NCBI GenBank assembly: GCA_025057415.1
Contig: JANWXI010000009.1
Coordinates: 1-49,758, forward strand
From: Chitinophagales bacterium
Lineage (GTDB): Bacteria > Bacteroidota > Bacteroidia > Chitinophagales > LD1
DNA length: 49,758 nucleotides
Direction of reading: 5' to 3'
Made by a program: the position numbers and the translations under genes
Shown: in pieces, positions 8,681 through 16,768 of the stretch
How the letters are laid out: every line of letters starts with the position of its first letter
Position numbering within the stretch: position 1 is the first letter of the stretch
The notes under the pieces: generated by a model
Database searches by the model: none
What the model was told of the DNA's origin: nothing
The model's input: the letters and a program-made list of their open reading frames with translations, nothing else

Positions 8681-9936
8681 AGGGATTTCAGTTCGCGGAT
8701 AAACTCCCGGTAATTCTTATCGGCATTGTATCGTTCGTTCCAACTGTTGAAAGCCCGCTGGCGGAGTTTTAATTTTTCTTCAGCCGGGGCTTGCGCATAC
8801 CTCGCCAGCGCGCTGCTCACCGATATTTCATCGGTGGCTACCGGCAGTAAGGTTCCGTTTACTTTGTCTTGCACAATCTCCCCGGTGCCCCCCGCATCGG
8901 TGGCTATAACGGGAATGGCATAAGAGAGCGCCTCCATGATAGAAATGGGCACTCCTTCGGAGTCGCTCACATTCAAAAATACATCCACCGTGTTTTCTTC
9001 GTAAAACCGCCTTAGTGTTGCATTGGGCACCATACCTTTAAATTCATACGTAGCGTGCGGTAGCTTACCCAACATCGCAGCAGCCATTTCTTTTATTTCT
9101 TTTCGCAAAGCGCCATCGCCAAAATGTACCCAGCGAAACGGAAAATCGAGCCGCGCCAGCGAACGAATAATTAAGTCCACACGCTTTTGCGGGGTAAGCG
9201 TAGAGCACGAAACTATCGTAAAAGTATGGGGCTGCGGCTCAAAAACAGGAGTGTGGCGGTTGATGGTTCCCAACCGTAGCGTTTTGATTTTAGAGTGGTC
9301 AGCTCCGGGCAACATGTTTTGTAAATACATCCTGCCGTGTTCAGAAATTACAAAGCAACGGTCTAAATGCTCTACGATGAATTTTCGGAATGGCAGGTAA
9401 TGCAAGGGATTTGTATCGTAATACAAATCCCAGCGATGCGCCCGGCACACCGCCTTTACTTCAGGCAATTCCCTTTTTATCATGGCCATGCCGATTGCCA
9501 CATCATACATCCAATATGAGTACAGGTATAAATGGCGTGGGGCTATCTGGTAGCGTTTCATCAGGTTGTGTATAAACCGGCGCGCATACAGGCCGTTAGA
9601 ATAGCTGCCCAGCAGATTAAACAGCACCCTCCGTCCTAAACGCTTGTGCAGTACGCGATGCAGGTAATCAATTTCTTCGCGCACTTCGCTGCGCAACAAA
9701 TACGGGGAGTTGGAGAGTTTTTCCAGGTGCGAAGTGTGGTAGCGATATCGCATAAGTTTCACGTGGTCGGGCACCGGGCGGGTTACCGGATCGGTTTGGT
9801 TGTTAGATACTACGATGATGTTGCGAAACGCTTCCAGCAAAAACGGAAACTCATTCTCTATCACCGTTTCGCTCTTGCCGTACGGGAATGTACCCGTAAA
9901 GAAAACCAGCGTGCTGTGCTTATCCGCCTGCTCCAT
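8677..9936 (-). CDS. glycosyltransferase (GT4-like)
   Basis: About 419 residues from ATG 9936 (a TTG five codons upstream is less likely). The N-terminal half starts with a Rossmann strand, LVFFTGTFPYG, then SETVIENEFPFL, as in WcaL-type transferases. The C-terminal half has the donor-site segment FTIVSCSTLTPQKRVD and the E-x7-E signature in SEGVPISIMEALS. It is predicted to build a surface glycan on the cytoplasmic side. It heads a two-gene unit with the zinc-ribbon methyltransferase through an ATGA overlap, and it is divergent from another transferase only about 30 bp away, so both promoters must be compact or overlap the coding starts. Confidence 0.86.
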   Translation of the reverse strand: MEQADKHSTLVFFTGTFPYGKSETVIENEFPFLLEAFRNIIVVSNNQTDPVTRPVPDHVKLMRYRYHTSHLEKLSNSPYLLRSEVREEIDYLHRVLHKRLGRRVLFNLLGSYSNGLYARRFIHNLMKRYQIAPRHLYLYSYWMYDVAIGMAMIKRELPEVKAVCRAHRWDLYYDTNPLHYLPFRKFIVEHLDRCFVISEHGRMYLQNMLPGADHSKIKTLRLGTINRHTPVFEPQPHTFTIVSCSTLTPQKRVDLIIRSLARLDFPFRWVHFGDGALRKEIKEMAAAMLGKLPHATYEFKGMVPNATLRRFYEENTVDVFLNVSDSEGVPISIMEALSYAIPVIATDAGGTGEIVQDKVNGTLLPVATDEISVSSALARYAQAPAEEKLKLRQRAFNSWNERYNADKNYREFIRELKSL

Positions 9937-9965
9937 TATTTTCGCTGCCAATCTATTGCAAAGGT

Positions 9966-11261
9966 TTGGAAAAAAAAGTACTCATCATTGCCTATTACTT
10001 TCCGCCCTGTAACCTGCCGGCAGCGCAGCGTGCATGGGGCTGGGCTTTGTACCTGAAAAATTTCGGATGGCATCCCGTCATTCTCACGCGCCGTTGGGAT
10101 AAGCCCATAAATGCCCTGGCAGATGCTTACACTTCCACCCCGCCCGAAGTGCAACACGAGGTGAATGATACACACGAAGTGATTCGCGTTCCTTACCAGG
10201 CAAATTTGCGCGACAAGTTGCTGATGAAATATGGCGAAACCCGCTACGCCTCTCCCCGCAAAGCGCTCACACTTTTAGAACTGCTGCTCCAAAACTTTTA
10301 TCCACGCATCTTGCCATACCACCGGCTTTTTACGCAAGCGCTGCAATACGCGCGTGCACATCGCCCGCACGCCTGTGTGGTCACCGGCAATCCGTTCGTC
10401 ACATTCAAAGCTGCTTATGACATTCACCGGGCGCTCGGGGTACCCTGGATAGCCGACTACCGGGATGCCTGGACTACTTCCGAAATCAACTTCATCCATC
10501 GTTCCGGTTTGTATCGTGCCCTGAATTATTTCGAAAAGTATTTCGAAAAAAAATGGGTGCGCACCGCCGGGCGCGTCACCGCCAGCTCACTGCCCATAGC
10601 GCAGGGCATTGAAAAACTCACCGGCACACCGGCCACGGCGCTCTACAACGGGTTTATTGCCTCTGATTTTGACGGCATCCCCAACCAGAAATACGATGTG
10701 TTTACCGTAACTTACGTGGGCACTCTTTACTACGGGCAAAAAATTGAAATCTTCTGTGAAGCATTCAAAAAACTGATTGATGAAACGCCAGGCATTCGCG
10801 CCAGATTATTTTTACCCGGCATGATGTACTTTGCCGAACAACACGAGCGCATCAAGCGAATAATGCAAGGATATGAACAGTACGTGGAGTGTACACCCCG
10901 CATGGAACGCAAAACGATACTGGAAATAGAAAAAAAATCGCATTTGCTGCTCCACGTGGCATGGGACGAACAACGCGGTATCATCGCCAGTAAAATATAT
11001 GAGTATTTAGCCAGTGGTACTCCGGTATTGGTTACGCCAACCGACCGCGGCTCTATCGAAGAGATTATCCGCCAAAGCGGTTGTGGCGATTATACTTCCG
11101 GTGTTGAAGATACGCTTGCTCTGCTGCGCCGCGAGTACCACCGCTTCGCATCCGGTGAAGTGCGCTATAACGATGTTAACTCTCCCCGTGTTCAGCAATT
11201 TTCGCGACATGAACAAGTAAAAAAACTTGCCGAACTGCTTAATTCGCTCCCGGCTCTATAA
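9966..11261 (+). CDS. glycosyltransferase (GT4-like), TTG start
   Basis: A 431-residue GT-B protein. The family-typical first strand VLIIAYYFPP begins at residue 5 directly after a TTG codon at 9966, and there is no nearby ATG, so TTG is the start. The motif PPCNLPAAQRAWGWALYL, then ADYRDAWT, is typical of bacterial transferases that build exopolysaccharide or O-antigen. The C-terminal donor domain contains GIIASKIYEYLASGTPVL. WecB follows 9 bp downstream on the same strand, suggesting a two-gene operon making and using an amino-sugar nucleotide. Donor and acceptor are not determined. Confidence 0.87.
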   Translation: MEKKVLIIAYYFPPCNLPAAQRAWGWALYLKNFGWHPVILTRRWDKPINALADAYTSTPPEVQHEVNDTHEVIRVPYQANLRDKLLMKYGETRYASPRKALTLLELLLQNFYPRILPYHRLFTQALQYARAHRPHACVVTGNPFVTFKAAYDIHRALGVPWIADYRDAWTTSEINFIHRSGLYRALNYFEKYFEKKWVRTAGRVTASSLPIAQGIEKLTGTPATALYNGFIASDFDGIPNQKYDVFTVTYVGTLYYGQKIEIFCEAFKKLIDETPGIRARLFLPGMMYFAEQHERIKRIMQGYEQYVECTPRMERKTILEIEKKSHLLLHVAWDEQRGIIASKIYEYLASGTPVLVTPTDRGSIEEIIRQSGCGDYTSGVEDTLALLRREYHRFASGEVRYNDVNSPRVQQFSRHEQVKKLAELLNSLPAL

Positions 11262-11270
11262 TCCCTTTGC

Positions 11271-12362
11271 ATGAAAAAAATTCTCACCTGTGTGGGCACA
11301 CGCCCAAATCTTATCAAAATCACTCAACTGGACCGCTGGTTTGCGGAGTATCCGCAGGTGCAACATGCCCTGCTTCACACCGGGCAGCACTATGACGATA
11401 AAATGAACGACATCTTCTTCCGGGAACTCGGCATCCGCCGCCCCGATGTACACCTTCACATTCCGGCAGGCACACAGGTGCAGGTGATTAGCGCCATCAT
11501 GACCGAATTTGAAAAATATATCACTGCCAACCGTCCGGACCTCGTCATGGTACCGGGCGATGTAAACTCCACGTTTGCCTGCGCGTTTGTAGCGCAGCGC
11601 CACGGCATTCCCGTAGCTCATATTGAAAGTGGTTTGCGCAGTTTTGATATGACCATGCCCGAAGAAGCCAACCGCATACTTGTGGATGCACTTGCCGATT
11701 TGTTTTTTATTACCGAAGAGAGCGGGCGCATCAACCTGCTTAAAGAAGGTAAGCCCGAAGAGAAAATGGTCTTCACCGGTAATACCATGATTGACTCGCT
11801 GGTGGCGTTCATGCCTGTAATTGAAAAATCAACCGTAAGGCAACAACTCGGCCTGCACAAATATTACCTGCTCACCTTTCACCGACCCGTTAATGTGGAC
11901 GAGCCCAAGCAACTCACCTTGCTTTGCGAAATCATCCGCCACATATCACAACGCGCACAGGTCGTGTTTCCGGTACATCCGCGCACTCGCCTGCGCATTC
12001 AGGAGTTCGGCATCAACAGTTTACTCGCCTCGCCCAATATTATCCTCACCGAGCCATTCGGCTATCTCGATTTCATTCATCTGGCAAAATATGCTATGGC
12101 GGTCATTACCGATTCGGGTGGCGTGCAGGAGGAGACCACCTACATGGGGGTGCCTTGCATCACGGTGCGCCCCAGTACCGAGCGCCCGGTTACCGTTACC
12201 GAAGGCACCAATACTCTCGCCAGGTTACATCAAGATGAAATCCTTTCTCTGCTCACCGATATTGAAAACGGCAACTATAAAAAAGGCAACATTCCCAAAC
12301 TGTGGGACGGCTTCGCCAGCAAACGCCTCGTAGAGGCCGCCGTGCGTTTTGTCACTGCCTGA
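11271..12362 (+). CDS. wecB: UDP-N-acetylglucosamine 2-epimerase, non-hydrolysing
   Basis: A 363-residue enzyme of the WecB/MnaA family, which interconverts UDP-GlcNAc and UDP-ManNAc in the cytoplasm. Supporting motifs are GTRPNLIKI at the N-terminus, HTGQHYD, VPGDVNSTFA, HIESGLRSFD, PEEANR and the C-terminal TDSGGVQEET. Two positions differ from the textbook family: HRPVNVD where HRxEN is common, and TERPV where TERPE is common. It may therefore act on a related UDP-sugar. No UDP-ManNAc dehydrogenase (WecC) lies in the window. The gene follows a glycosyltransferase by 9 bp and overlaps the converging FkbM gene by 11 bp. Confidence 0.9.
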   Translation: MKKILTCVGTRPNLIKITQLDRWFAEYPQVQHALLHTGQHYDDKMNDIFFRELGIRRPDVHLHIPAGTQVQVISAIMTEFEKYITANRPDLVMVPGDVNSTFACAFVAQRHGIPVAHIESGLRSFDMTMPEEANRILVDALADLFFITEESGRINLLKEGKPEEKMVFTGNTMIDSLVAFMPVIEKSTVRQQLGLHKYYLLTFHRPVNVDEPKQLTLLCEIIRHISQRAQVVFPVHPRTRLRIQEFGINSLLASPNIILTEPFGYLDFIHLAKYAMAVITDSGGVQEETTYMGVPCITVRPSTERPVTVTEGTNTLARLHQDEILSLLTDIENGNYKKGNIPKLWDGFASKRLVEAAVRFVTA

Positions 12363-13113
12363 TAAACAAAAAATCAACTGCCGATACGCGATAGTCGGGC
12401 CGGTGGGCAATACTTGTGGCTGCCACACACGCAAATCCCTGTACGTGCATAAACTGCACTAACTCCAAAAAATTGTAATCGCTCTTATATGGGTTCAAAA
12501 ACAGATGCTCACATAACACACCACACGTTTTGCGCAGCGCATCGGTGCCGTGGCGTAAAATGTTCAACTCATTCCCCTGCGTGTCTATCTTAATGAAAAT
12601 ATCTCTCGCATCTGCCAGATGTTCCCCTACTACATCATCCAGCGTAGTGGTTTGCACCTGGCGCGTTTTAATCTCATCAGGGTTATCAAACGGAAAATTT
12701 TCCTTCAACACCCTGGCATCTGACTCCACAAGCGAGTTCATACTGTCGTCCGGGTGCAGATAATATGTACGGGTAGCTTTTTCAGCAGCCAGCGGAGTGC
12801 TTATAAGCTGCACATCAAACCCCGCCAACTGACTTCTGATAATTGCAAACAGCGCTTCATTCGGCTCTACGCAAACCGTTTTGCGCACCGGCACCACGCG
12901 GTTAAACAACCCTGCAAATTTCCCGTGATGAGCGCCCACATCCAGCAGCGCATCGGGCTTCACGCCATTCCCCCGTATCGTAGCAATGGTTTTAACCAGC
13001 TCCAGCGAGTAACCGTGGTTTTCGCGGCAGCCCATGGCGCGCAGCAGGCGCTTCGCCTCCCAACGCTCCACAAAATACTTCGTCCTGTAAAATATTGAAT
13101 TAATCAGATTCAT
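12352..13113 (-). CDS. FkbM family methyltransferase
   Basis: About 253 residues from ATG 13113 (MNLINSIFYRTKY). A longer frame begins at 13179, but its N-terminus is not family-like and lies next to repeat DNA. Motif I is DVGAHHG at 58-64, followed by CVEPNEALF and, further on, FIKIDTQGNELNIL, the signature of FkbM-type SAM methyltransferases. These enzymes O-methylate sugars or polyketides, and in glycan loci they are usually sugar O-methyltransferases. It ends inside the last codons of wecB on the other strand. Likely role: methyl decoration of the surface glycan made by its neighbours. Confidence 0.88.
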   Translation of the reverse strand: MNLINSIFYRTKYFVERWEAKRLLRAMGCRENHGYSLELVKTIATIRGNGVKPDALLDVGAHHGKFAGLFNRVVPVRKTVCVEPNEALFAIIRSQLAGFDVQLISTPLAAEKATRTYYLHPDDSMNSLVESDARVLKENFPFDNPDEIKTRQVQTTTLDDVVGEHLADARDIFIKIDTQGNELNILRHGTDALRKTCGVLCEHLFLNPYKSDYNFLELVQFMHVQGFACVAATSIAHRPDYRVSAVDFLFIRQ

Positions 13114-13199
13114 GGCGCAAATATTCGCCCCAATGATAAAGAATATCTCGCGCAAACCACCCGCCCCGCTGCGCTGCAATGCTTACCTTCATAAACATT

Positions 13200-13406
13200 A
13201 ATATATTTTGTAATGTAAAAAATTTTAATTATTCGGGGGTGCCCCCGCTGCGCCCCGCTCGTACCTCGCGAGGCGCAGCGGGGTCGGGCTTGCTACGGGG
13301 TACGCTATCGCTTCCGCCCCGCCCGCTATTTGTTTATTTTTCAATGGTGCGGGCGGGGCCGCTTCGCTACGCTCGCGCCCTTCGCATCCCTCACCCGGCT
13401 TGCGCA
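13200..13406 (+). repeat. GC-rich two-hairpin dispersed repeat, copy A
   Basis: Non-coding element of about 207 bp, far more GC-rich than its flanks. It begins with AATATATTTT at 13200-13209, then GGGGGTGCCCCC at 13235-13246. Hairpin 1 is a perfect 12-bp stem (13243-13254 with 13272-13283, 17-nt loop) followed by TCGGGCT. Hairpin 2 is a perfect 10-bp stem (13317-13326 with 13349-13358, 22-nt loop). It ends with TCGCATCCCTCACCCGG at 13382-13398 and TTGCGC. Every element recurs in the same order, inverted, at 38656-38810. The apparent open frames here are repeat-derived and I do not call them genes. Confidence 0.85.
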
Positions 13407-13770
13407 ACCGAGAGCAACATGGCGCCCATCACAACCGGAAATCATCTTGTACGCTTTAATCCCATCGTAGTCATTTACAGTTTTACTGAATGTAACATTA
13501 CATCACTCTCTGGTTGCGACTACCTTTGGCGGTCGCAACCAGAACACCCCCTCATACCCTTCCCCTTCAAAACACGATACACAATATTTTCATTATCCGC
13601 TCAACACAGCCGTAACTTACACCAACTATCGTATAGGATATATTTACAAACACTCCAACCCTACACACACTGCATTAACTTTTTCTGCATCATTTCATCA
13701 GCCCGCTCAAACCCGGCAGCAAAAAATACAATTCAATAAAACATAAGTTATCTTTGATACCACGCCGCAC
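13407..13770. other. intergenic region with long hairpin, no gene
   Basis: A 364-bp stretch between repeat copy A and the serine hydrolase gene. It holds a small inverted repeat, ATGTAA-CA-TTACAT, at 13490-13503 and a long hairpin at 13509-13543, listed separately. The rest is C- and A-rich on the plus strand with no family-like open frame. It presumably contains the promoter of the hydrolase gene, but none stands out. Confidence 0.5.
13509..13543. repeat. perfect 12-bp stem hairpin
   Basis: TCTGGTTGCGAC at 13509-13520 and its exact reverse complement GTCGCAACCAGA at 13532-13543 enclose an 11-nt loop. No T-tract follows on either strand, so it is not a standard intrinsic terminator. It lies between the 13.2 kb repeat and the hydrolase gene and may be a REP-like palindrome or a structured 5' leader. 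Confidence 0.75.
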
Positions 13771-13806
13771 ATGGCACAATCAAACATCTTTAGTAAAAAA
13801 TTACAC

Positions 13807-14973
13807 ATGTTGAATAAAATATTAAAACTATTTTTAATACTTATTGTTTCCATAGCTTTGCTTATCGGAGTAGCATACGTAACCGGCAACGGTTATCTGC
13901 TCAAAGGTCTCTGGGCTGCCTATTTGCACGGTAATACTTCCGCCAGCATTGATGACATGCGATTTTTTACTTTACACGACATCCCTGCCGGCAATGGCGC
14001 TGCATGGCCCTTGGCAGAAGATTACAACCGGCAACCCCTGAGTGATAAACTCTTGTCTGCACTGCAACAAAACGAAACCGTAGCATTCCTCATCATCCAC
14101 AACGACAGCATCCTTGCTGAGCATTACTGGCACAGCTACTCTGACAGTTCTCTCTCCAACTCATTCAGTATGGCAAAGAGCATCGTTACGCTGCTGGCGC
14201 AGATAGCCATACAAAAAGGATACTTTCAGGGTTGGAACCAGAAAGTAGTTTCCGTTTTACCCGAGTTGCAGGGAGAGTACGCCCGTGATTTGGAACTATG
14301 GCATTTGTCGGCTATGTGTGCCGGTCTGGATTGGGATGAGCGATACCACGACCCTTTCTCCATCACAGCCAAGGCGTACTACGGAAATAACTTACAGGCG
14401 CTCACGCTTGGCTTACGTGTAGTAGAAAAGCCCGGGCAATTTCACAATTATCAGAGCGGGGCAACGCAACTGCTCGGCATTTGCCTTACACGCGTTACGG
14501 GAAAAACCCTCAGCGAGCTTGCTTCTGCCTGGCTTTGGCAACCCCTGCAGGCACAACACACTGCGCGCTGGCACACCGATGGCAACGGCACCGAACTGGC
14601 GTTTTGTTGTTTCAACTCTAACGCCCGCGACTTTGCGCGCTTTGGCAAACTTATGCTACATCACGGCAGGTGGAACAATACGCAACTGATTGATAGCGCT
14701 TTTGTATCGCTGGCAACCTCCCCTGTGTTAGTACCCTTTTACGGTTACTCGTTCTGGTTACACCAGAAAAATGGTGTAAAAGTGTTCTATCAGTGGGGCA
14801 TATTGGGGCAGTTTATCATCACCATCCCCTCACACCGGTTAGTGATAGTGCGGCTGGGGCGCTACTGTCCTCCCGTACCAAACGACGGGCAACACAGCAA
14901 ACTGTTTCTCACAATAGTCGAAGAAGTAATCTCATGGATTGAGCGCAGGAGCAAGTACTCTGCTGTACCTTAA
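13807..14973 (+). CDS. serine hydrolase, beta-lactamase / class C fold
   Basis: About 388 residues from ATG 13807 (an ATG at 13771 would add 12 residues before the membrane anchor). One N-terminal hydrophobic segment (LFLILIVSIALLIGVAYV) anchors or exports it. The catalytic SxxK is SMAK at S121-K124, and YQS in HNYQSGATQLLG stands where YxN is found in class C enzymes. The family includes beta-lactamases, penicillin-binding and esterase-like enzymes such as EstB and AmpH; resistance is not implied. It probably acts in the periplasm on an ester or peptide bond. Its TAA shares the palindrome TTAA with the purH stop. Confidence 0.87.
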   Translation: MLNKILKLFLILIVSIALLIGVAYVTGNGYLLKGLWAAYLHGNTSASIDDMRFFTLHDIPAGNGAAWPLAEDYNRQPLSDKLLSALQQNETVAFLIIHNDSILAEHYWHSYSDSSLSNSFSMAKSIVTLLAQIAIQKGYFQGWNQKVVSVLPELQGEYARDLELWHLSAMCAGLDWDERYHDPFSITAKAYYGNNLQALTLGLRVVEKPGQFHNYQSGATQLLGICLTRVTGKTLSELASAWLWQPLQAQHTARWHTDGNGTELAFCCFNSNARDFARFGKLMLHHGRWNNTQLIDSAFVSLATSPVLVPFYGYSFWLHQKNGVKVFYQWGILGQFIITIPSHRLVIVRLGRYCPPVPNDGQHSKLFLTIVEEVISWIERRSKYSAVP

Positions 14974-16490
14974 TGGCGAAAGTGGCGTACGCCGGTAAAT
15001 ACCATGGCGATTCCTGCCGCGTTGGCTGCATCTATGCTCTCCTGGTCGCGTATGCTGCCGCCGGGTTGAGCAATGGCGGTGATGCCGGCAGCCGCGCTGA
15101 TGTTTACACAGTCCGGAAACGGAAAAAATGCATCGCTTGCCATCACCGCTCCGCGCAAGTCAAACCCGTGCGTTTTCGCGCGCGTAATTGCATACTGCAG
15201 CGCATCTACACGGCTGGTTTGTCCGCTGTTGCTGCCTATGAGTTGTTTGTTCTTTGCCAGTGCTATACCGTTGCTTTTGAGGTGTTTTACCGCCACAATC
15301 GCAAACTCCAAATCACTCAGCTCTGCTTCCGTGGGCCTCTTATTAGTTACTACCTTAAATGTATCGCGCTTCTCGGTATTCAGGTCGGCACTTTGCACCA
15401 GCACCCCGTTAAGCACACTCTTAAACGAAACGGGAACAGTCACCTGTTTTTTCCAACGCAGCAGGATGCGGTTTTTTTTGCTGCGTAAGGTTTCCAGCGC
15501 TTTTGGGTCAAACGCAGGTGCAATTAAAGCTTCAAAAAACAATGAATTCATCAAATCAGCGGTAGCAGTGTCCACCGGACGGTTCACAGCTATAATGCCG
15601 CCAAAAGCCGATGTGGGGTCGCAAGCCAACGCAGCTTGGTATGCCTCAGCAATCTCTCCGCGGCTTGCGAGTCCGCAACTATTGGTGTGTTTAATGATGG
15701 CTACGGTCGGCTCTGTAAATTCACCCACTAATTGAACAGCAGAATCAATATCTACTAAATTGTTGTAGGATAACTCTTTGCCACCCAGCACATCAAAAAT
15801 TTCGTTAAGATTTCCGAAGAAAGTCCCTTGCTGGTGGGGGTTCTCCCCGTAACGCAAAATCATTGCGTTGTGTTCGCTATACGTAAATACCGGCAGGCGA
15901 ACCTCTTCATTAAAATATTGAAAGATTCGTGTGTCGTAGTGGGAGGTGATGGAAAAAGCTTTGGCAGCATAGCGCATGCGTGTAGTCCTGTCAGTTTTGC
16001 CATTGTTCTCAGTAAGTATCCGCAGTAAACCTTCATAATCATCGCGCGTAGCTATCACCAGCGTATCGGCAAAATTTTTAGCAGCAGCCCTGATGAGTGA
16101 TACTCCCCCAATATCAATTTTTTCTATAACATCTTCATGCGAAGCGCCGCCGGCAACGGTATCTTCAAAAGGGTATAAATCTACTACTACAAGGTCAATG
16201 GCAGGAATGTCGTATTGTTTCATTTCCCGGCAGTCCTCAGCTGAGTTTCTGCGCCCTAAAATTCCTCCGAAAACCTTCGGGTGAAGCGTTTTTACCCGCC
16301 CGCCTAATATAGAGGGGTACGAGGTGAGTTCTTCAACGGCGGTGACCGGTATGCCCAATTCTTCAATATACCGCTGGGTGCCACCCGTGCTGTAAATTTT
16401 TACTCCCAGGCGGTTCAGCGCTTTGGCTATGTTGTCTAATCCGTCTTTGTAATATACAGAAATCAGCGCGGTATTAATTCTCTTTTCCAT
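14970..16490 (-). CDS. purH: bifunctional AICAR transformylase / IMP cyclohydrolase
   Basis: A 506-residue protein matching PurH end to end, catalysing the last two steps of purine synthesis: formyl transfer to AICAR, then ring closure to IMP. The N-terminal cyclohydrolase domain shows YYKDGLDNIAKAL, YSTGGTQ and RVKTLHPKVFGGIL. The transformylase domain shows RYGENPHQQG, AIIKHTNSCGLA and SAFGGIIAVNR, and the C-terminus ends VFTGVRHFRH. The usual KHxNPCG appears as KHTNSCG, a Ser for Pro change beside the catalytic region. No other pur gene is adjacent, so it is not in a purine operon; purF lies 15 kb away. Its stop overlaps that of the converging hydrolase. Confidence 0.97.
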   Translation of the reverse strand: MEKRINTALISVYYKDGLDNIAKALNRLGVKIYSTGGTQRYIEELGIPVTAVEELTSYPSILGGRVKTLHPKVFGGILGRRNSAEDCREMKQYDIPAIDLVVVDLYPFEDTVAGGASHEDVIEKIDIGGVSLIRAAAKNFADTLVIATRDDYEGLLRILTENNGKTDRTTRMRYAAKAFSITSHYDTRIFQYFNEEVRLPVFTYSEHNAMILRYGENPHQQGTFFGNLNEIFDVLGGKELSYNNLVDIDSAVQLVGEFTEPTVAIIKHTNSCGLASRGEIAEAYQAALACDPTSAFGGIIAVNRPVDTATADLMNSLFFEALIAPAFDPKALETLRSKKNRILLRWKKQVTVPVSFKSVLNGVLVQSADLNTEKRDTFKVVTNKRPTEAELSDLEFAIVAVKHLKSNGIALAKNKQLIGSNSGQTSRVDALQYAITRAKTHGFDLRGAVMASDAFFPFPDCVNISAAAGITAIAQPGGSIRDQESIDAANAAGIAMVFTGVRHFRH

Positions 16491-16768
16491 ATATTGTTTA
16501 GTGCTGCAAGTGAGCTGCGAATGTACGGTTAACCGCTGCAGCTTTCCATAAAACCCTGATGTTTTTTATCACATTATATCCACGTTCAATTTTATGAAGT
16601 AACTGTTGATTTCCCGCTTCACTATTAATTGCTAATACCATCATTGAACAACATAAGTTGCCGGCATGTACCATGTATCAGATACAATACCTTCCCTAAA
16701 CAACTCCAATGGATGTAATTTTCGTCTTTTATTTTAGATTTACAGAAAGTTTGAAACACATCGCGGTT
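16491..16768. other. divergent intergenic region
   Basis: A 278-bp AT-rich region separating purH (minus) from the giant surface-protein gene (plus); it must carry both promoters. A small palindrome, GGTTAACC, lies near 16527-16534. I found no purine riboswitch fold or convincing promoter element. Confidence 0.35.

Noticed and set aside
13225-13407. 60-residue minus-strand frame in repeat copy A
   Set aside because: Composition mirrors the hairpin stems; the equivalent frame in copy B is not conserved as protein.
13179-13739. 186-residue plus-strand open frame
   Set aside because: It runs through the GC-rich repeat and hairpin, has no family-like segment, and is best explained as a repeat-derived frame.
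15073-15735. 220-residue frame antisense to purH
   Set aside because: Lies wholly inside a strongly matching PurH; low-complexity Ser/Ala content is typical of a shadow frame.
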